A stretch of 64,000 nucleotides of DNA from Methanoculleus chikugoensis (GTDB taxonomy: Archaea > Halobacteriota > Methanomicrobia > Methanomicrobiales > Methanoculleaceae): the NCBI RefSeq assembly GCF_019669965.1, contig NZ_AP019781.1, forward strand, positions 496,001-560,000, given 5' to 3'. A model generated the notes under the pieces. It worked only from the letters and a program-made list of their open reading frames with translations, did not search any database and was not told the origin of the DNA. Shown here in pieces: positions 34,183-42,853 of the stretch; the stretch's first letter is position 1, and each line of letters opens with the position of its first letter. The position numbers and the translations under genes are program-made.

Positions 34183-36188
34183 ACGTCATTGTCCAGCCTC
34201 AGAAAGGCACGTATAAACTGTTGTTCGTCGAAGGCGGCCGCGTTGAGGGTTCCGGGTTCGTCGATCTGACCGCGACGCCGAAGGGTCAACGCCCCAAGAA
34301 CTTCAAGATGCGCCGGCGCGGCAAACAGCTCAAGCCAACCCCGACCCGGGACCTCATCGCCCTGCTGCGCCGTTCTTCGGTGCTCCTTGCGGCGAAGAGC
34401 CCTGAGTTCGAGTCGTTCCTTGCCGATCTCCAGATTCCGGCGTCACGGATCAACATCTGCCGATTCTGTCAGCTCGAGGACCGGTTCGTGCCGGTCGACA
34501 GGGCTACCGGCGTCCGGTACGGCGGCGAGTGGATCTGCATGGAGTGTGCAAAACGCGAGATGCGCCGGGAGCTCGGTTACCTGGGGAAGTTCGGCGGCTC
34601 GGTGCTCGTCCACCTGGAGAAACTCCTTGCCCAGGTCCGCGACCTCGACCGGGTGCTGGCGTCGGTGGGGCCCGAGCGCCCCGACCGGAAGCGGACGCTC
34701 TTTGACCGGCTCGAGGCGCACGAGGTTCAGAAGACCGCCCATATCACTGAACTCCCGCTCCCTCCCGCGTTCTCGAAGGCCGCCGGGGTCGAGTATCTGA
34801 TGCCCGTCCAGCAGCTTGCCGTCCAGAACGGCCTCCTCGAGGGGCAGCACCTCCTGGTCGTCTCGGCCACCGCGAGCGGCAAGACCTTCATCGGGGAGAT
34901 GGCCGGGATGAAGAACTTCCTCGAAGGCAAAGGAAGGATGCTCTTCCTGGTTCCGCTGGTCGCGCTCGCGAACCAGAAGTACCAGCGGTTCCGCGACCGC
35001 TACGGCCACCTCGTCCGGGTCACCCTCCAGACCGGGGTGAGCCGTCTCAACCTCCCCGAGACCCGGCCCGCAGGGGATCGGGACGTCAACGCCCCTATGG
35101 TGGTCGGAACCTACGAGGGGATCGATCACGCTCTCCGGACGGGGCGACCCTTGAAGGACATCGGAACCGTCGTCATCGACGAGGTGCAGATGCTCGAGGA
35201 CCCGGAGCGCGGCCACCGTCTCGACGGGCTGATCGCCCGGCTCAAGCACATTGCTCCCGAGGCGCAGTTCCTCTACCTCTCGGCCACGATCGGTGCTCCC
35301 GGGCTGCTTGCGGAGAAACTCCGGGCAAACCTTGTCCGCTACGCGGACCGGCCGGTCCCGCTCGAGCGCCACCTCATCTTCGTCGAGCGGGCGAAGAAGA
35401 TCAACTTCATCAAGCAGATGGCCGCCGAGGAGTACAAGATACGGTCGTCGAAGGGCTACCGCGGTCAGACGATCGTCTTCACGAACTCCCGCGCCCGCTG
35501 CCACGTCATCGCCGACGCCCTCGGCAGGAAGGCCGCTCCCTACCACGCGGGACTGTCCGCGCAGGAACGCCGGGACGTCGAGCGGTGGTTTGCGAACGGG
35601 GAGATCTCTACTGTCGTGACCACGGCGGCTCTTGCTGCTGGCGTCGATTTCCCGGCATCCCAGGTGATCTTCGACGCGCTTGCGATGGGCATCCAGTGGC
35701 TCACCGTCCAGGAGTTCCACCAGATGATGGGCAGGGCGGGCCGGCCGGACTTCCACGACCTCGGCCGGGTGGTCATCCTGGCGGAGCCCGGGGGGTCGTA
35801 CTCCCGGACGTCCGGGAAGACCGAGGAGGAGGTCGCCGTCGGCCTCCTGCGGGGCGAGATGGAGGAGGTCGCGCCCGAGTACGACATGGAGCAGAGCACG
35901 GAGGAGTTCGTGGCGAACGCCGTGGTCTCGAACGGCGACGAGCAGCAGATCATCAAGATGAACCGGGCGATGGTCGGGACGCTGGAGCCCGCCCTCCCCA
36001 CGCTCCTCGACTACGGGCTGGTCCGGCGGCGGGGCGGGCGTATCGAACTCGCCGATATGGCCCGGGTGATGGCCGAGCACTTCATCGGCGCCGAGCGGTT
36101 GATGGAGATCAAGGATCTCGTCCGGCGCATGGACGATGCCGCCGAGATCGTCGCGGAACTCGAGTGCGCCGAGGAGACGACGCCGTAG
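34179..36188 (+). CDS. archaeal superfamily 2 helicase with zinc finger (COG1202-like)
   Basis: A 669-residue protein. The N-terminal ~200 residues carry a four-cysteine zinc finger (ICRFCQLED ... WICMECAKRE, about 90-125) and a coiled segment. The helicase core follows: motif I SATASGKTFIGE, motif Ia LVPLVALANQKYQ, motif II VIDEVQML (DEVQ), motif III YLSATIG, motif IV IVFTNSRARC, and motif VI HQMMGRAGRPDFHDLG. A C-terminal winged-helix-like region ends it. The order matches archaea-only COG1202 helicases related to Hel308. A role in DNA repair or replication restart is a family-level guess. It is last in the overlapping unit with two winged-helix proteins. Confidence 0.9.
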   Translation: MNVIVQPQKGTYKLLFVEGGRVEGSGFVDLTATPKGQRPKNFKMRRRGKQLKPTPTRDLIALLRRSSVLLAAKSPEFESFLADLQIPASRINICRFCQLEDRFVPVDRATGVRYGGEWICMECAKREMRRELGYLGKFGGSVLVHLEKLLAQVRDLDRVLASVGPERPDRKRTLFDRLEAHEVQKTAHITELPLPPAFSKAAGVEYLMPVQQLAVQNGLLEGQHLLVVSATASGKTFIGEMAGMKNFLEGKGRMLFLVPLVALANQKYQRFRDRYGHLVRVTLQTGVSRLNLPETRPAGDRDVNAPMVVGTYEGIDHALRTGRPLKDIGTVVIDEVQMLEDPERGHRLDGLIARLKHIAPEAQFLYLSATIGAPGLLAEKLRANLVRYADRPVPLERHLIFVERAKKINFIKQMAAEEYKIRSSKGYRGQTIVFTNSRARCHVIADALGRKAAPYHAGLSAQERRDVERWFANGEISTVVTTAALAAGVDFPASQVIFDALAMGIQWLTVQEFHQMMGRAGRPDFHDLGRVVILAEPGGSYSRTSGKTEEEVAVGLLRGEMEEVAPEYDMEQSTEEFVANAVVSNGDEQQIIKMNRAMVGTLEPALPTLLDYGLVRRRGGRIELADMARVMAEHFIGAERLMEIKDLVRRMDDAAEIVAELECAEETTP

Positions 36189-36312
36189 GGTTTTTTCTCA
36201 GGATTTTCGGGGAACTCGCCTGGAAACTCCCCTCCAAAAAACCACATTTATTTGTGTTCTTCAAGATTCCTTGTCCCCTGGTTTCGCGTTTCGTGACATC
36301 GCAAAGCCCATG
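36189..36312. other. gap after the helicase gene
   Basis: No gene is visible. GGTTTTTTCTC immediately after the helicase stop is a possible terminator. The rest leads into the GC-hairpin element. Confidence 0.35.
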
Positions 36313-36500
36313 TACGGATTTCCACCGGATATCGCCACGCACTGTCCCCGCCCCTCGGGGCGGGGGAGGAGGCCGGAGGCCGGGCGGGGTGGGGGTTACA
36401 GGCATTCATTCCGACGTGGAGACAGGGGGGGGATGCTCCCCCCTCCCCGTCAGCCCCACCCCCGCGTGGCGATAGCCACCACGGTCCACTGTATTGGGAC
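36313..36500 (+). repeat. GC-hairpin element with inverted ends, copy 2
   Basis: This is the second and longer copy (188 bases) of the element at 20368-20520, in opposite orientation. Inverted ends GATATCGCCACG (36328-36339) and CGTGGCGATA (36465-36474) match at 10 of 11 positions. The hairpin CCCCGCCCC/GGGGCGGGG sits just inside the left end. The flanks (TACGGATTTC and CGGTCCACTGTATTGGG) are shared by both copies. No open frame lies inside. Confidence 0.65.
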
Positions 36501-36614
36501 TCTCTTGTCTCAACAGGTCTATTGGCGATCAACAGCACTGCAGTATTCTCAACCATCACTGCAGGTTCACTGGCTCCTCACATCCCGGCCTGGTGCAACC
36601 CAAAACCCCTCTCC

Positions 36615-37688
36615 CTACCGATACCGCTCCAGATACTCCCGCACCTTCTCCGACTCCACCCAGCCTTCGTCGAGCTGCTTGAGGATTGCCTTGATCTGCC
36701 TGACCTGCTCGCGGATCTTCTCCGCCCGCGGATCGTCGATGAGGTCGGCCATCCCCTGGACGACCTGGAGGGGGTTTCTGATGTGGTCGGTCAGGACCGC
36801 GAACTGCTCGATGTTTCTCTCGATCTGTCGGTATGCCTCCATTCTCTCCCGCTCGATCCTCTCCCGCTCTCCCATCTCGCGCCTGAGGCTCTCGTTCGCC
36901 GCCCGGAGCTCATCCGTCCGCTGCGTCACCAGTTCCTCAAGGCGGTAGCGGTAGTCCATCAGCTCCTTCTCGGTCCGTCGCCTCTCCGTCACGTCCCGGG
37001 CGATGATCAGGATGGCCGGGGTGCCCCCGAGGGTGATGCGGTGGATGCTCGCCTCGACGGGGATCCGGTTGCCCTCCCGGGGGATCAGGTCGGCGGAGTG
37101 CAGGCGTTGGTCGCCCTTCTTGAAGTCGCTCCGGATGAGGATGACCGATCCGGGAGTGAGGGCGAAGAGCTCGTCCCGGGTATACCCGAGACACCGGCAG
37201 GCGAGCGCGTTCGCATCCAGTATCCGGTAGGGCGTCCCTTCCCTCCCGACGGCGCAGACCAGCAGAAAGTCGTTCCCGCTCTCAAAGAGGAGACGGTATC
37301 GGTCCCGGCTCTCCTGGAGATCCCGCCGGGAGCGCTCCAGTTCCCCGAGCACCAGGTTGACCTCCTCGACAAACCGCGAGACCGGGTCGCCCCTGACTGA
37401 AGGGAGGCGGGGCGGGACACTGTTCGTTGACCTGATGCCCTCGATGCTTGCATCCATGCCGGCGATGCGGGTAGCCACCTCCCGCTCCTTGAACCAGACG
37501 CCGATCAGCCCGAAGGCGATGCAGATGACGAGGAGTTCGATGAGCAGGACACCGGGAGAGGTCAGGACCTCCCCGGAGAACTCGAACGGAAGAATGAGCG
37601 CGAGGAGTGCCTGATGGCAGGGTCGGGGCATGCGGTGGGCTGGAGGAGGAAACGCCGGGAACAGAGGTTGATCGTTGCGGGAGATCAT
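36615..37688 (-). CDS. membrane-anchored PAS protein with kinase-like dimerisation helix, no ATPase domain
   Basis: Up to 357 residues. One N-terminal transmembrane helix (VLLIELLVICIAFGLIGVWF, about 47-66), a linker, one PAS domain (about 125-245: YRLLFESGNDFLLV through ARDVTERRR), a coiled coil, then a histidine-kinase-like DHp helix with a candidate phosphoacceptor (LTDHIRNPLQVVQGMADLI). The protein stops ~45 residues later, with no N, G1 or G2 boxes. It may be a truncated kinase or a phosphotransfer/scaffold protein. The start is uncertain: GGTATAAC at 37692-37699 could be the TATA box, in which case the ATG at 37634 is the true start. Confidence 0.7.
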   Translation of the reverse strand: MISRNDQPLFPAFPPPAHRMPRPCHQALLALILPFEFSGEVLTSPGVLLIELLVICIAFGLIGVWFKEREVATRIAGMDASIEGIRSTNSVPPRLPSVRGDPVSRFVEEVNLVLGELERSRRDLQESRDRYRLLFESGNDFLLVCAVGREGTPYRILDANALACRCLGYTRDELFALTPGSVILIRSDFKKGDQRLHSADLIPREGNRIPVEASIHRITLGGTPAILIIARDVTERRRTEKELMDYRYRLEELVTQRTDELRAANESLRREMGERERIERERMEAYRQIERNIEQFAVLTDHIRNPLQVVQGMADLIDDPRAEKIREQVRQIKAILKQLDEGWVESEKVREYLERYR

Positions 37689-37979
37689 ACCGTTATACCA
37701 AGTCGCATATGGCGGGGAGATTCCTGCCCGGGGCCTGCGGGGCGGAGCCGTGGGGCGGTCGTCCGGTCGCCCTGCAGGTAGTTACCGTGGCGGTTCAGGC
37801 GCGTTTTCGTCCGCGCGCCTTCGTATCCCATGATGGCGAATTTAGTATATAAATATTTCCCATGCGGGGGAGAAGTTTACAGCGTAAATTCTACTTTTTA
37901 TCCCGTCTGAGGGGTGTTACGGGGCACCAGGAGAATTATGTCGGTCTTTTGGCTGACGGAACCGGGGACCGGAGGAGGT
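37689..37979. other. gap with A/T-rich promoter element
   Basis: The 291-base gap contains no gene. On the minus strand AAATATTTATATACT (about 37848-37862) is a strong TATA-like element. Its distance to the PAS gene (~170 bases) would imply a long leader, so it may belong to an unannotated short transcript. Confidence 0.35.
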
Positions 37980-39173
37980 CTACCCGGACCCGGGAATATC
38001 GTTCGTATCGGCTGCTCGGGCGCTCCTCTGCATCATCACCGCGAATATCACGGTTCCGAGGAGGCTTATCGCACCGCCTACGTAGAAGACGGCGTCGATG
38101 CCGATGTAGTCCATGAAGACGCCCCCCATCAGCGGCGCGATGATCATGCCGATCCCAAAGACCGTGTTGTAGGCGCCCATCGAGGTTCCCATCCCGATAG
38201 TCCGGCCAGCATCGACCGTCAGGGCCATGATGGCCGGCTGCTGGATGGCCCCCCCGATACCGACGAAGGAGGTGATCGCGAGCAGGGGCCAAAACGACCC
38301 CGATATAGGAATCGCAGCGATCGCCAGCGCTGTTATTGCCGAACCGACGACGATCAGGACGACCTTGTTCCCGGTATCGGTGACTCTCCCCACCGGCACC
38401 TGGAGGAGCGCCATCAGGAAGGTGTTCGCGGAGAGGACGATGCCCACCTCGAAGGGGGTGATCGCGATCAGCGGACCGAAGATCGGGATGAAGACCATCA
38501 TGCCTCCCCGCCCGAGGGCGCTGATGAAGGAGAAGACCATGACCCCCCGCATGACCGGGAGCCTGAAGCTCTCCCGGAGCGGGATAGCGTCCCCTTCCGG
38601 AGCCGTGAACGTGCTGCGTTTCGCTTCCGGGAGGGAGATGCCGACGAGGAGCGTGGCGAACGCCGAGAGGGCGGCCATGACGTAGAAGACCGATTCCATC
38701 CCGAACGCATCGTTCAGGAACCCGCCGAGCAGCGGCCCCACCCCCATGCCGAGGAACATCGAGATGGAGAAGTTCCCCATATGGCTCCCCTCTCTCCCCT
38801 TCTCCGAGAGGTCGGCGACGTAGGCCATGGCTATCGGGACGACCATGGCCGATGCGAGGCCGTGGGCGAAGCGGACTGCCGTGAGCGAGTAAACGCTGTC
38901 GGCGATGATATACGCAAGCGACAGAACCGCGTACGCGAGCATGCCGATGAGGATGATCCATTTCCTCCCCCGGCGATCCGATATCCTGCCGATGATGGGC
39001 ATGAAGACCGACCGGGAGAGCGCGAAGGCTGAGAAGATGATGCCGAGCCAGATGCCGGTCGCGCCCAGGTTCTCCGCGTAGATGGGCAGCAGCGGGCTGA
39101 CGATGCCGAGCCCGAGCATGGTGGCGAAGACGGATATGAATAAGACGTTATAGATTCGTTTAGCGGTATTCAT
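37980..39173 (-). CDS. major facilitator superfamily transporter
   Basis: A 397-residue, twelve-helix membrane protein. The MFS loop motif between helices 2 and 3 is GRISDRRGRKWII; its half-repeat is GRVTDTGNKVVLI. A motif C-like glycine stretch (FLGMGVGPLLGGFLND) in helix 5 points to a drug:H+ antiporter-type exporter. The substrate is unknown. It is a single gene on the minus strand with a 118-base gap to the methyltransferase gene. Confidence 0.88.
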   Translation of the reverse strand: MNTAKRIYNVLFISVFATMLGLGIVSPLLPIYAENLGATGIWLGIIFSAFALSRSVFMPIIGRISDRRGRKWIILIGMLAYAVLSLAYIIADSVYSLTAVRFAHGLASAMVVPIAMAYVADLSEKGREGSHMGNFSISMFLGMGVGPLLGGFLNDAFGMESVFYVMAALSAFATLLVGISLPEAKRSTFTAPEGDAIPLRESFRLPVMRGVMVFSFISALGRGGMMVFIPIFGPLIAITPFEVGIVLSANTFLMALLQVPVGRVTDTGNKVVLIVVGSAITALAIAAIPISGSFWPLLAITSFVGIGGAIQQPAIMALTVDAGRTIGMGTSMGAYNTVFGIGMIIAPLMGGVFMDYIGIDAVFYVGGAISLLGTVIFAVMMQRSARAADTNDIPGSG

Positions 39174-39291
39174 GCCGATTACACTCGAATGAAGGTCCGG
39201 TCCGCGAATCAGGTCCGTGGTGGGTTATTCTCCTGTTGCGGGGAAAAGAGTTGGTGGTACTGCGCACTATATATTGGGTGGCAGGCCGCAA

Positions 39292-40128
39292 TCACGTCCG
39301 TTGCGCGACGCAGCACCACCGATCGTAGAGCGGATCGCGCCGGTTTTCGAAGACCTCGGTCGTTCTCCCCTCCCGCGTGCACCACTCCTCCACCCTTGCC
39401 GCCTCCTTCTCTGTCCCGACGGTGATCAGCGTCTCATCGGTGAGGGCGAGGAGGTTCGCGATGATCGATCTCCAGAGGGCCGTATTGTAGGAGTAGATCT
39501 CCCCGACCATGAAGGCCGCGCCGAGGGGCACCGGGTCGATATAGTGGGACGCCTTCCGCGCGTCGATGCACATGGTGTCGGAGGGCACGAGACGCCCTTT
39601 CGAGAGGCCGAGTGCGAGAAGGCCTGGGTCGTTGTCGTAGGCGAGCGCCCGCACCCCTCCCGCCCGGAGAGCCGCGGTGCCGACCCCCGACCCGCAGCAG
39701 CAGTCGAGGCAGGGGGTCCCCGTACGGTCGCCCCAGACCTCGTCGAGGAGGTCGCGGATCTTTCCCTCCCGGTCGGGGCGCAGGTCTTCGAGGGAGGGGA
39801 TGGTGGTCTTCGAGAGTTCCGCACTATAATACTCGCGGACCGCCGAGAGCCATGCCTCCCGGCTCTCCTGGTAGATGTCGCCGCCGACCGCCTCGAAGCA
39901 CTCGATGGCGGCGAGCGTCGGCTCCCGGAAGAGGAACGAGGCGGCGTGCCACTCCTCGCCGTCGTGGAGGGCAAGCGCGATCGGCTCCTCCTTCTCGTCG
40001 ACCAGGAGACGTGCCTCGTCAGGCGCAATCTGGAGCAGCAGGAGCGTGCATGCATCCACCGCCAGTTCCGAAAACGACGGTTCGACCAGCCGGCACCTCT
40101 CGACCTCGAGGATCTCTGCAACCTTCAT
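39292..40128 (-). CDS. SAM-dependent methyltransferase-like protein
   Basis: A 278-residue protein. A ~120-residue N-terminal α-rich domain precedes a Rossmann methyltransferase fold with motif I CLDCCCGSGVGTAALRAG, an acidic motif II (ALAYDNDPGLLALGL) and DTMCIDARKAS. There is no NPPY-type motif, so the target cannot be named. I start at the ATG at 40128; its ATGA overlaps the stop of the bactofilin-like gene upstream, showing coupling. The family appears restricted to methanogens as far as I recall. Confidence 0.75.
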   Translation of the reverse strand: MKVAEILEVERCRLVEPSFSELAVDACTLLLLQIAPDEARLLVDEKEEPIALALHDGEEWHAASFLFREPTLAAIECFEAVGGDIYQESREAWLSAVREYYSAELSKTTIPSLEDLRPDREGKIRDLLDEVWGDRTGTPCLDCCCGSGVGTAALRAGGVRALAYDNDPGLLALGLSKGRLVPSDTMCIDARKASHYIDPVPLGAAFMVGEIYSYNTALWRSIIANLLALTDETLITVGTEKEAARVEEWCTREGRTTEVFENRRDPLYDRWCCVAQRT

Positions 40129-40976
40129 GCCGTCCGCCTCTCGATCTTCATGCCGCCCGGCGCCCGGATGACCCCGTCCACGCGTGCGTCCTCGTGCAGG
40201 GTGAGACGCTTGCAGGAGACGTTCCCGAGAATATGGGCTTCCTGCTCGATCGTCACGTCGCCCTCGCTCTGGACGTCGCCGTGAACGGTTGTTCCTCTGG
40301 CGACACTCGCACCTTCGCGCGCATGAAGGCTCCCGAAGATCGTCGTCTCCTCCCGGACGGCGATCGAGCCGGCACGGATGTTCCCGTGCAGCCGGCACCC
40401 TGACCCGACGGCCATCTTCTCCGGGACGGAGAACGTCTGCATGTTGAGGACGGCGCCGCCCGGGATCATCAGTGGCGTGGCGGTGGGGGCGGTCTCGTCG
40501 TCGCCGAAGAGTTTTTCGAGGACGGAACTCAGTTCTTCCTCTTTCTCGATCCCGAGAACGGCCACCAGGTACATCACGATGTAGATGATGACCGGCATAG
40601 GGTTTCGGATGGAGATCCAGCCTTTCGCCTCAAACCCGCGCTCGATCTGGACGTTGTCCCCGATATCGAGGTCGCCCCTGACGACCAGCTTGCCCTGGAT
40701 CTTCACCCCTTCGCCGAGGTAGGCGTCCTCCTCGACGACGACGTCCCCGTTGATCTCGCACCAGTTGTCTATCCTGGCGTCGCCGCTCGCAACGATGTTG
40801 CCGTTGATCTTGCTGAATTCACAGACCACGACGTCGTTACCGAGGAGGCCGTAATCAATCCGGCACCGCTCGCCGATGACGATGTCCTGATCGGTCTTGA
40901 GCGTCCTCTCCTGGAGCTCGGTATGGTCCGGGAGGGTGCAGCCCTTGATCCAGTCGTGGTCTCCTGTCGGTTCCAT
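40125..40976 (-). CDS. bactofilin-like β-helix protein with a central hydrophobic segment
   Basis: A 283-residue protein made of two left- or right-handed β-helix blocks. The hexapeptide-like repeats are visible as runs such as KINGNIVASGDARIDNWCEI and TTVHGDVQSEGDVTIEQEAH. Between the blocks, at about residues 127-144, is a hydrophobic stretch (PVIIYIVMYLVAVLGI) followed by an acidic linker. Polymer-forming bactofilins have one such block and associate with membranes. Here a membrane anchor seems to be inserted between two blocks. It may organise an envelope structure. It is coupled to the methyltransferase-like gene. Confidence 0.7.
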   Translation of the reverse strand: MEPTGDHDWIKGCTLPDHTELQERTLKTDQDIVIGERCRIDYGLLGNDVVVCEFSKINGNIVASGDARIDNWCEINGDVVVEEDAYLGEGVKIQGKLVVRGDLDIGDNVQIERGFEAKGWISIRNPMPVIIYIVMYLVAVLGIEKEEELSSVLEKLFGDDETAPTATPLMIPGGAVLNMQTFSVPEKMAVGSGCRLHGNIRAGSIAVREETTIFGSLHAREGASVARGTTVHGDVQSEGDVTIEQEAHILGNVSCKRLTLHEDARVDGVIRAPGGMKIERRTA

Positions 40977-40992
40977 TTACCTGGTATAATCT

Positions 40993-42228
40993 TCATGCGC
41001 CATACTTATGACTCTTATTAATTAGATCCAGGGTGATCGGCATGAGATCGCGGCCGCGGATCCGGTGAAGCCCGCCCTCCGCGCACGAAACCTCGTCGAA
41101 CTGGTTCGTCCGGTCGACCCGGACGCCGGGCCCCCTGATGACGACCGGAACCGGGTCGGCGCTGTGGTCTTTGACCGAGCAGGGCGTGCTGTGGTCGGCG
41201 CAGACGACGATCAGGGTCTCCTTGAGATCGAGCAGCGGCGCGAGCGCCTCATCGATCACCTCGATGAAGTCGCGCTTCTGGATGCCTTTGCCGTCGTGGC
41301 CCGCCTCGTCCGCACCCTTGATGTTCATCAGCACGAAGTCTTTCCGGCCGAGTTCCTCTATCGCCGCCCGCACCTTGGCGTCGAGATCGGAGTCGACCGA
41401 CCCGGTCGTCCCCGGAACCGGGATGTGCTCGAGCCCCACGACCTTTCCGATCCCGGAGATGAGGGTGGCCGCCGAGATGACGCTCCCGGAGAGCCCGTAA
41501 CGCTCGGAGAACTGCGGGAACGCGCCCATCTTTCCGGCGCCCCGGATCAGGAGGAGGTTTGCGGGCGGCAGTCCTTCCTCCATCCGCCGGACGTTCACCG
41601 GGTGGTTGTAGAGGATCTCGCCGGACTGGCGGATGAACTCGTTGCAGGCGCGGGCGGTCTTTGCATCCGCCGGGTCGTCGGTGCAGGGCCGGATCGTGAG
41701 CGGTCGTGCTCCCTCTTTCTTCGGGTCGTTCGAGGAGACCTTATCGCCGAGCCCTTCCCCGACGAGGGCGAGGGCTGCCCGGTGACCGGCGCCCGCCTCG
41801 AACCGGATCTCGACGCCGAGCGCCGAGAGGTCGACGCCGTCCCGGATGGCCTCTGCAAGCGGTTCCGTCCCGGAGATCCGGCCGGCCCGGCGGTCGGTGA
41901 CGAGGCCGTCCGCGTCCACGGTGGCGAAGTTGCACCGGAAGCCGATCATCCCGGCGGTCATATGGATGCCGGTTCCTTCGGCCTCGAGCGGGCCGCGGCC
42001 GGTGTAGTACTCCTGCGGCGGGTAGCCGAGCAGGGCGAGGTGGGAGGTGTCGGACCCGGGCCGTATCCCGGGCGCGACGGAGTCCATGATCCCGCATATG
42101 CCTTCGGCGGCGATCTGGTCGAGAACCGGGGTTCGTGCGGCGGCGAGCGGGGTCAATCCATCCAGCGCTTCGCAGGGGCGGTCGGAGATCCCGTCCAGTA
42201 CCAGGAAGAGAACTTTCTCAGCAATCAT
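40993..42228 (-). CDS. apgM: 2,3-bisphosphoglycerate-independent phosphoglycerate mutase, archaeal type
   Basis: A 411-residue ApgM of normal length. The alkaline-phosphatase-fold metal ligands are in FLVLDGISDRP at the start and DEAGHDGKGIQKRDFIEVID and CADHSTPCSVKDHSADPVP towards the C-terminus. PGSDTSHLALLGY carries the phosphoserine nucleophile. It interconverts 3- and 2-phosphoglycerate in gluconeogenesis/glycolysis. It is followed after 16 bases by the bactofilin-like gene on the same strand. Confidence 0.95.
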   Translation of the reverse strand: MIAEKVLFLVLDGISDRPCEALDGLTPLAAARTPVLDQIAAEGICGIMDSVAPGIRPGSDTSHLALLGYPPQEYYTGRGPLEAEGTGIHMTAGMIGFRCNFATVDADGLVTDRRAGRISGTEPLAEAIRDGVDLSALGVEIRFEAGAGHRAALALVGEGLGDKVSSNDPKKEGARPLTIRPCTDDPADAKTARACNEFIRQSGEILYNHPVNVRRMEEGLPPANLLLIRGAGKMGAFPQFSERYGLSGSVISAATLISGIGKVVGLEHIPVPGTTGSVDSDLDAKVRAAIEELGRKDFVLMNIKGADEAGHDGKGIQKRDFIEVIDEALAPLLDLKETLIVVCADHSTPCSVKDHSADPVPVVIRGPGVRVDRTNQFDEVSCAEGGLHRIRGRDLMPITLDLINKSHKYGA

Positions 42229-42255
42229 CGAGAACAGGTGAGATCCAGAACCTGA

Positions 42256-42720
42256 TTACTCTTCCCGGTGAGCGGCGGAGATCCGGGTTGCCGGGCAGCT
42301 CTTCGCCTTCTGGACGAGTGCCAGGCACCGCTCGATCCGGAGAAGCGCCTCCTTCGCGAGGGTTTCGCTCTCCTCGCGGCACTCCTCCCCGCACCCGAGC
42401 ATGATGAGGATGTTGGCCGTCTTGATGATGTCGGCCGAGAGGCACCGGAGTTCTCCGGCGAGTTCTTCGCCGAGGAGTGCTCTCATGTCGCACGCGGTGT
42501 TGTAGAGCTGGTGCGAGCACCGCTCAAGCATCGCGTTCGAGGCGAGAACCCGGGCGCTGCCGCTCTCCTGCTCTCTGAGTTCGTCCCACTCCCGGTGGAA
42601 CCGGACAATCACCCTCATGACGATCCCCCGTGCCATCGTCTGTCGCTCGTCGAGGCCCCGATCTTCGAGCGCGACCCCGTTTATCCGCCGGAGCCTTGCA
42701 TGCCGTCCTTCGATCATCAT
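42256..42720 (-). CDS. uncharacterised helical protein
   Basis: A 154-residue, almost entirely α-helical protein with no recognised domain. It has cysteines at LERCSHQL, TACDMR, LRCLSADI, GCGEECREE, ERCLALV and KSCPAT, which is many for its length. I start at the ATG at 42720, preceded by GGGAGGTGA at a good distance; a GTG three codons upstream lies inside that ribosome site. It lies 27 bases upstream of apgM on the same strand, so they may share a transcript. The function is unknown. A four-helix bundle binding metal or acting as an adaptor is only a guess. Confidence 0.6.
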   Translation of the reverse strand: MMIEGRHARLRRINGVALEDRGLDERQTMARGIVMRVIVRFHREWDELREQESGSARVLASNAMLERCSHQLYNTACDMRALLGEELAGELRCLSADIIKTANILIMLGCGEECREESETLAKEALLRIERCLALVQKAKSCPATRISAAHREE

Positions 42721-42853
42721 TGCCGTCACCTCCCTCTCGTTTTCCAGGGGAGGTATACCCCGTCATGGGGCATATACCCTTCGCGCCGTTCCCGTCGAGT
42801 GAGCGAGGGGGCGTGAAAGGTACGGGATTCTTAAAAAAACGAAGGGAAGGGCC

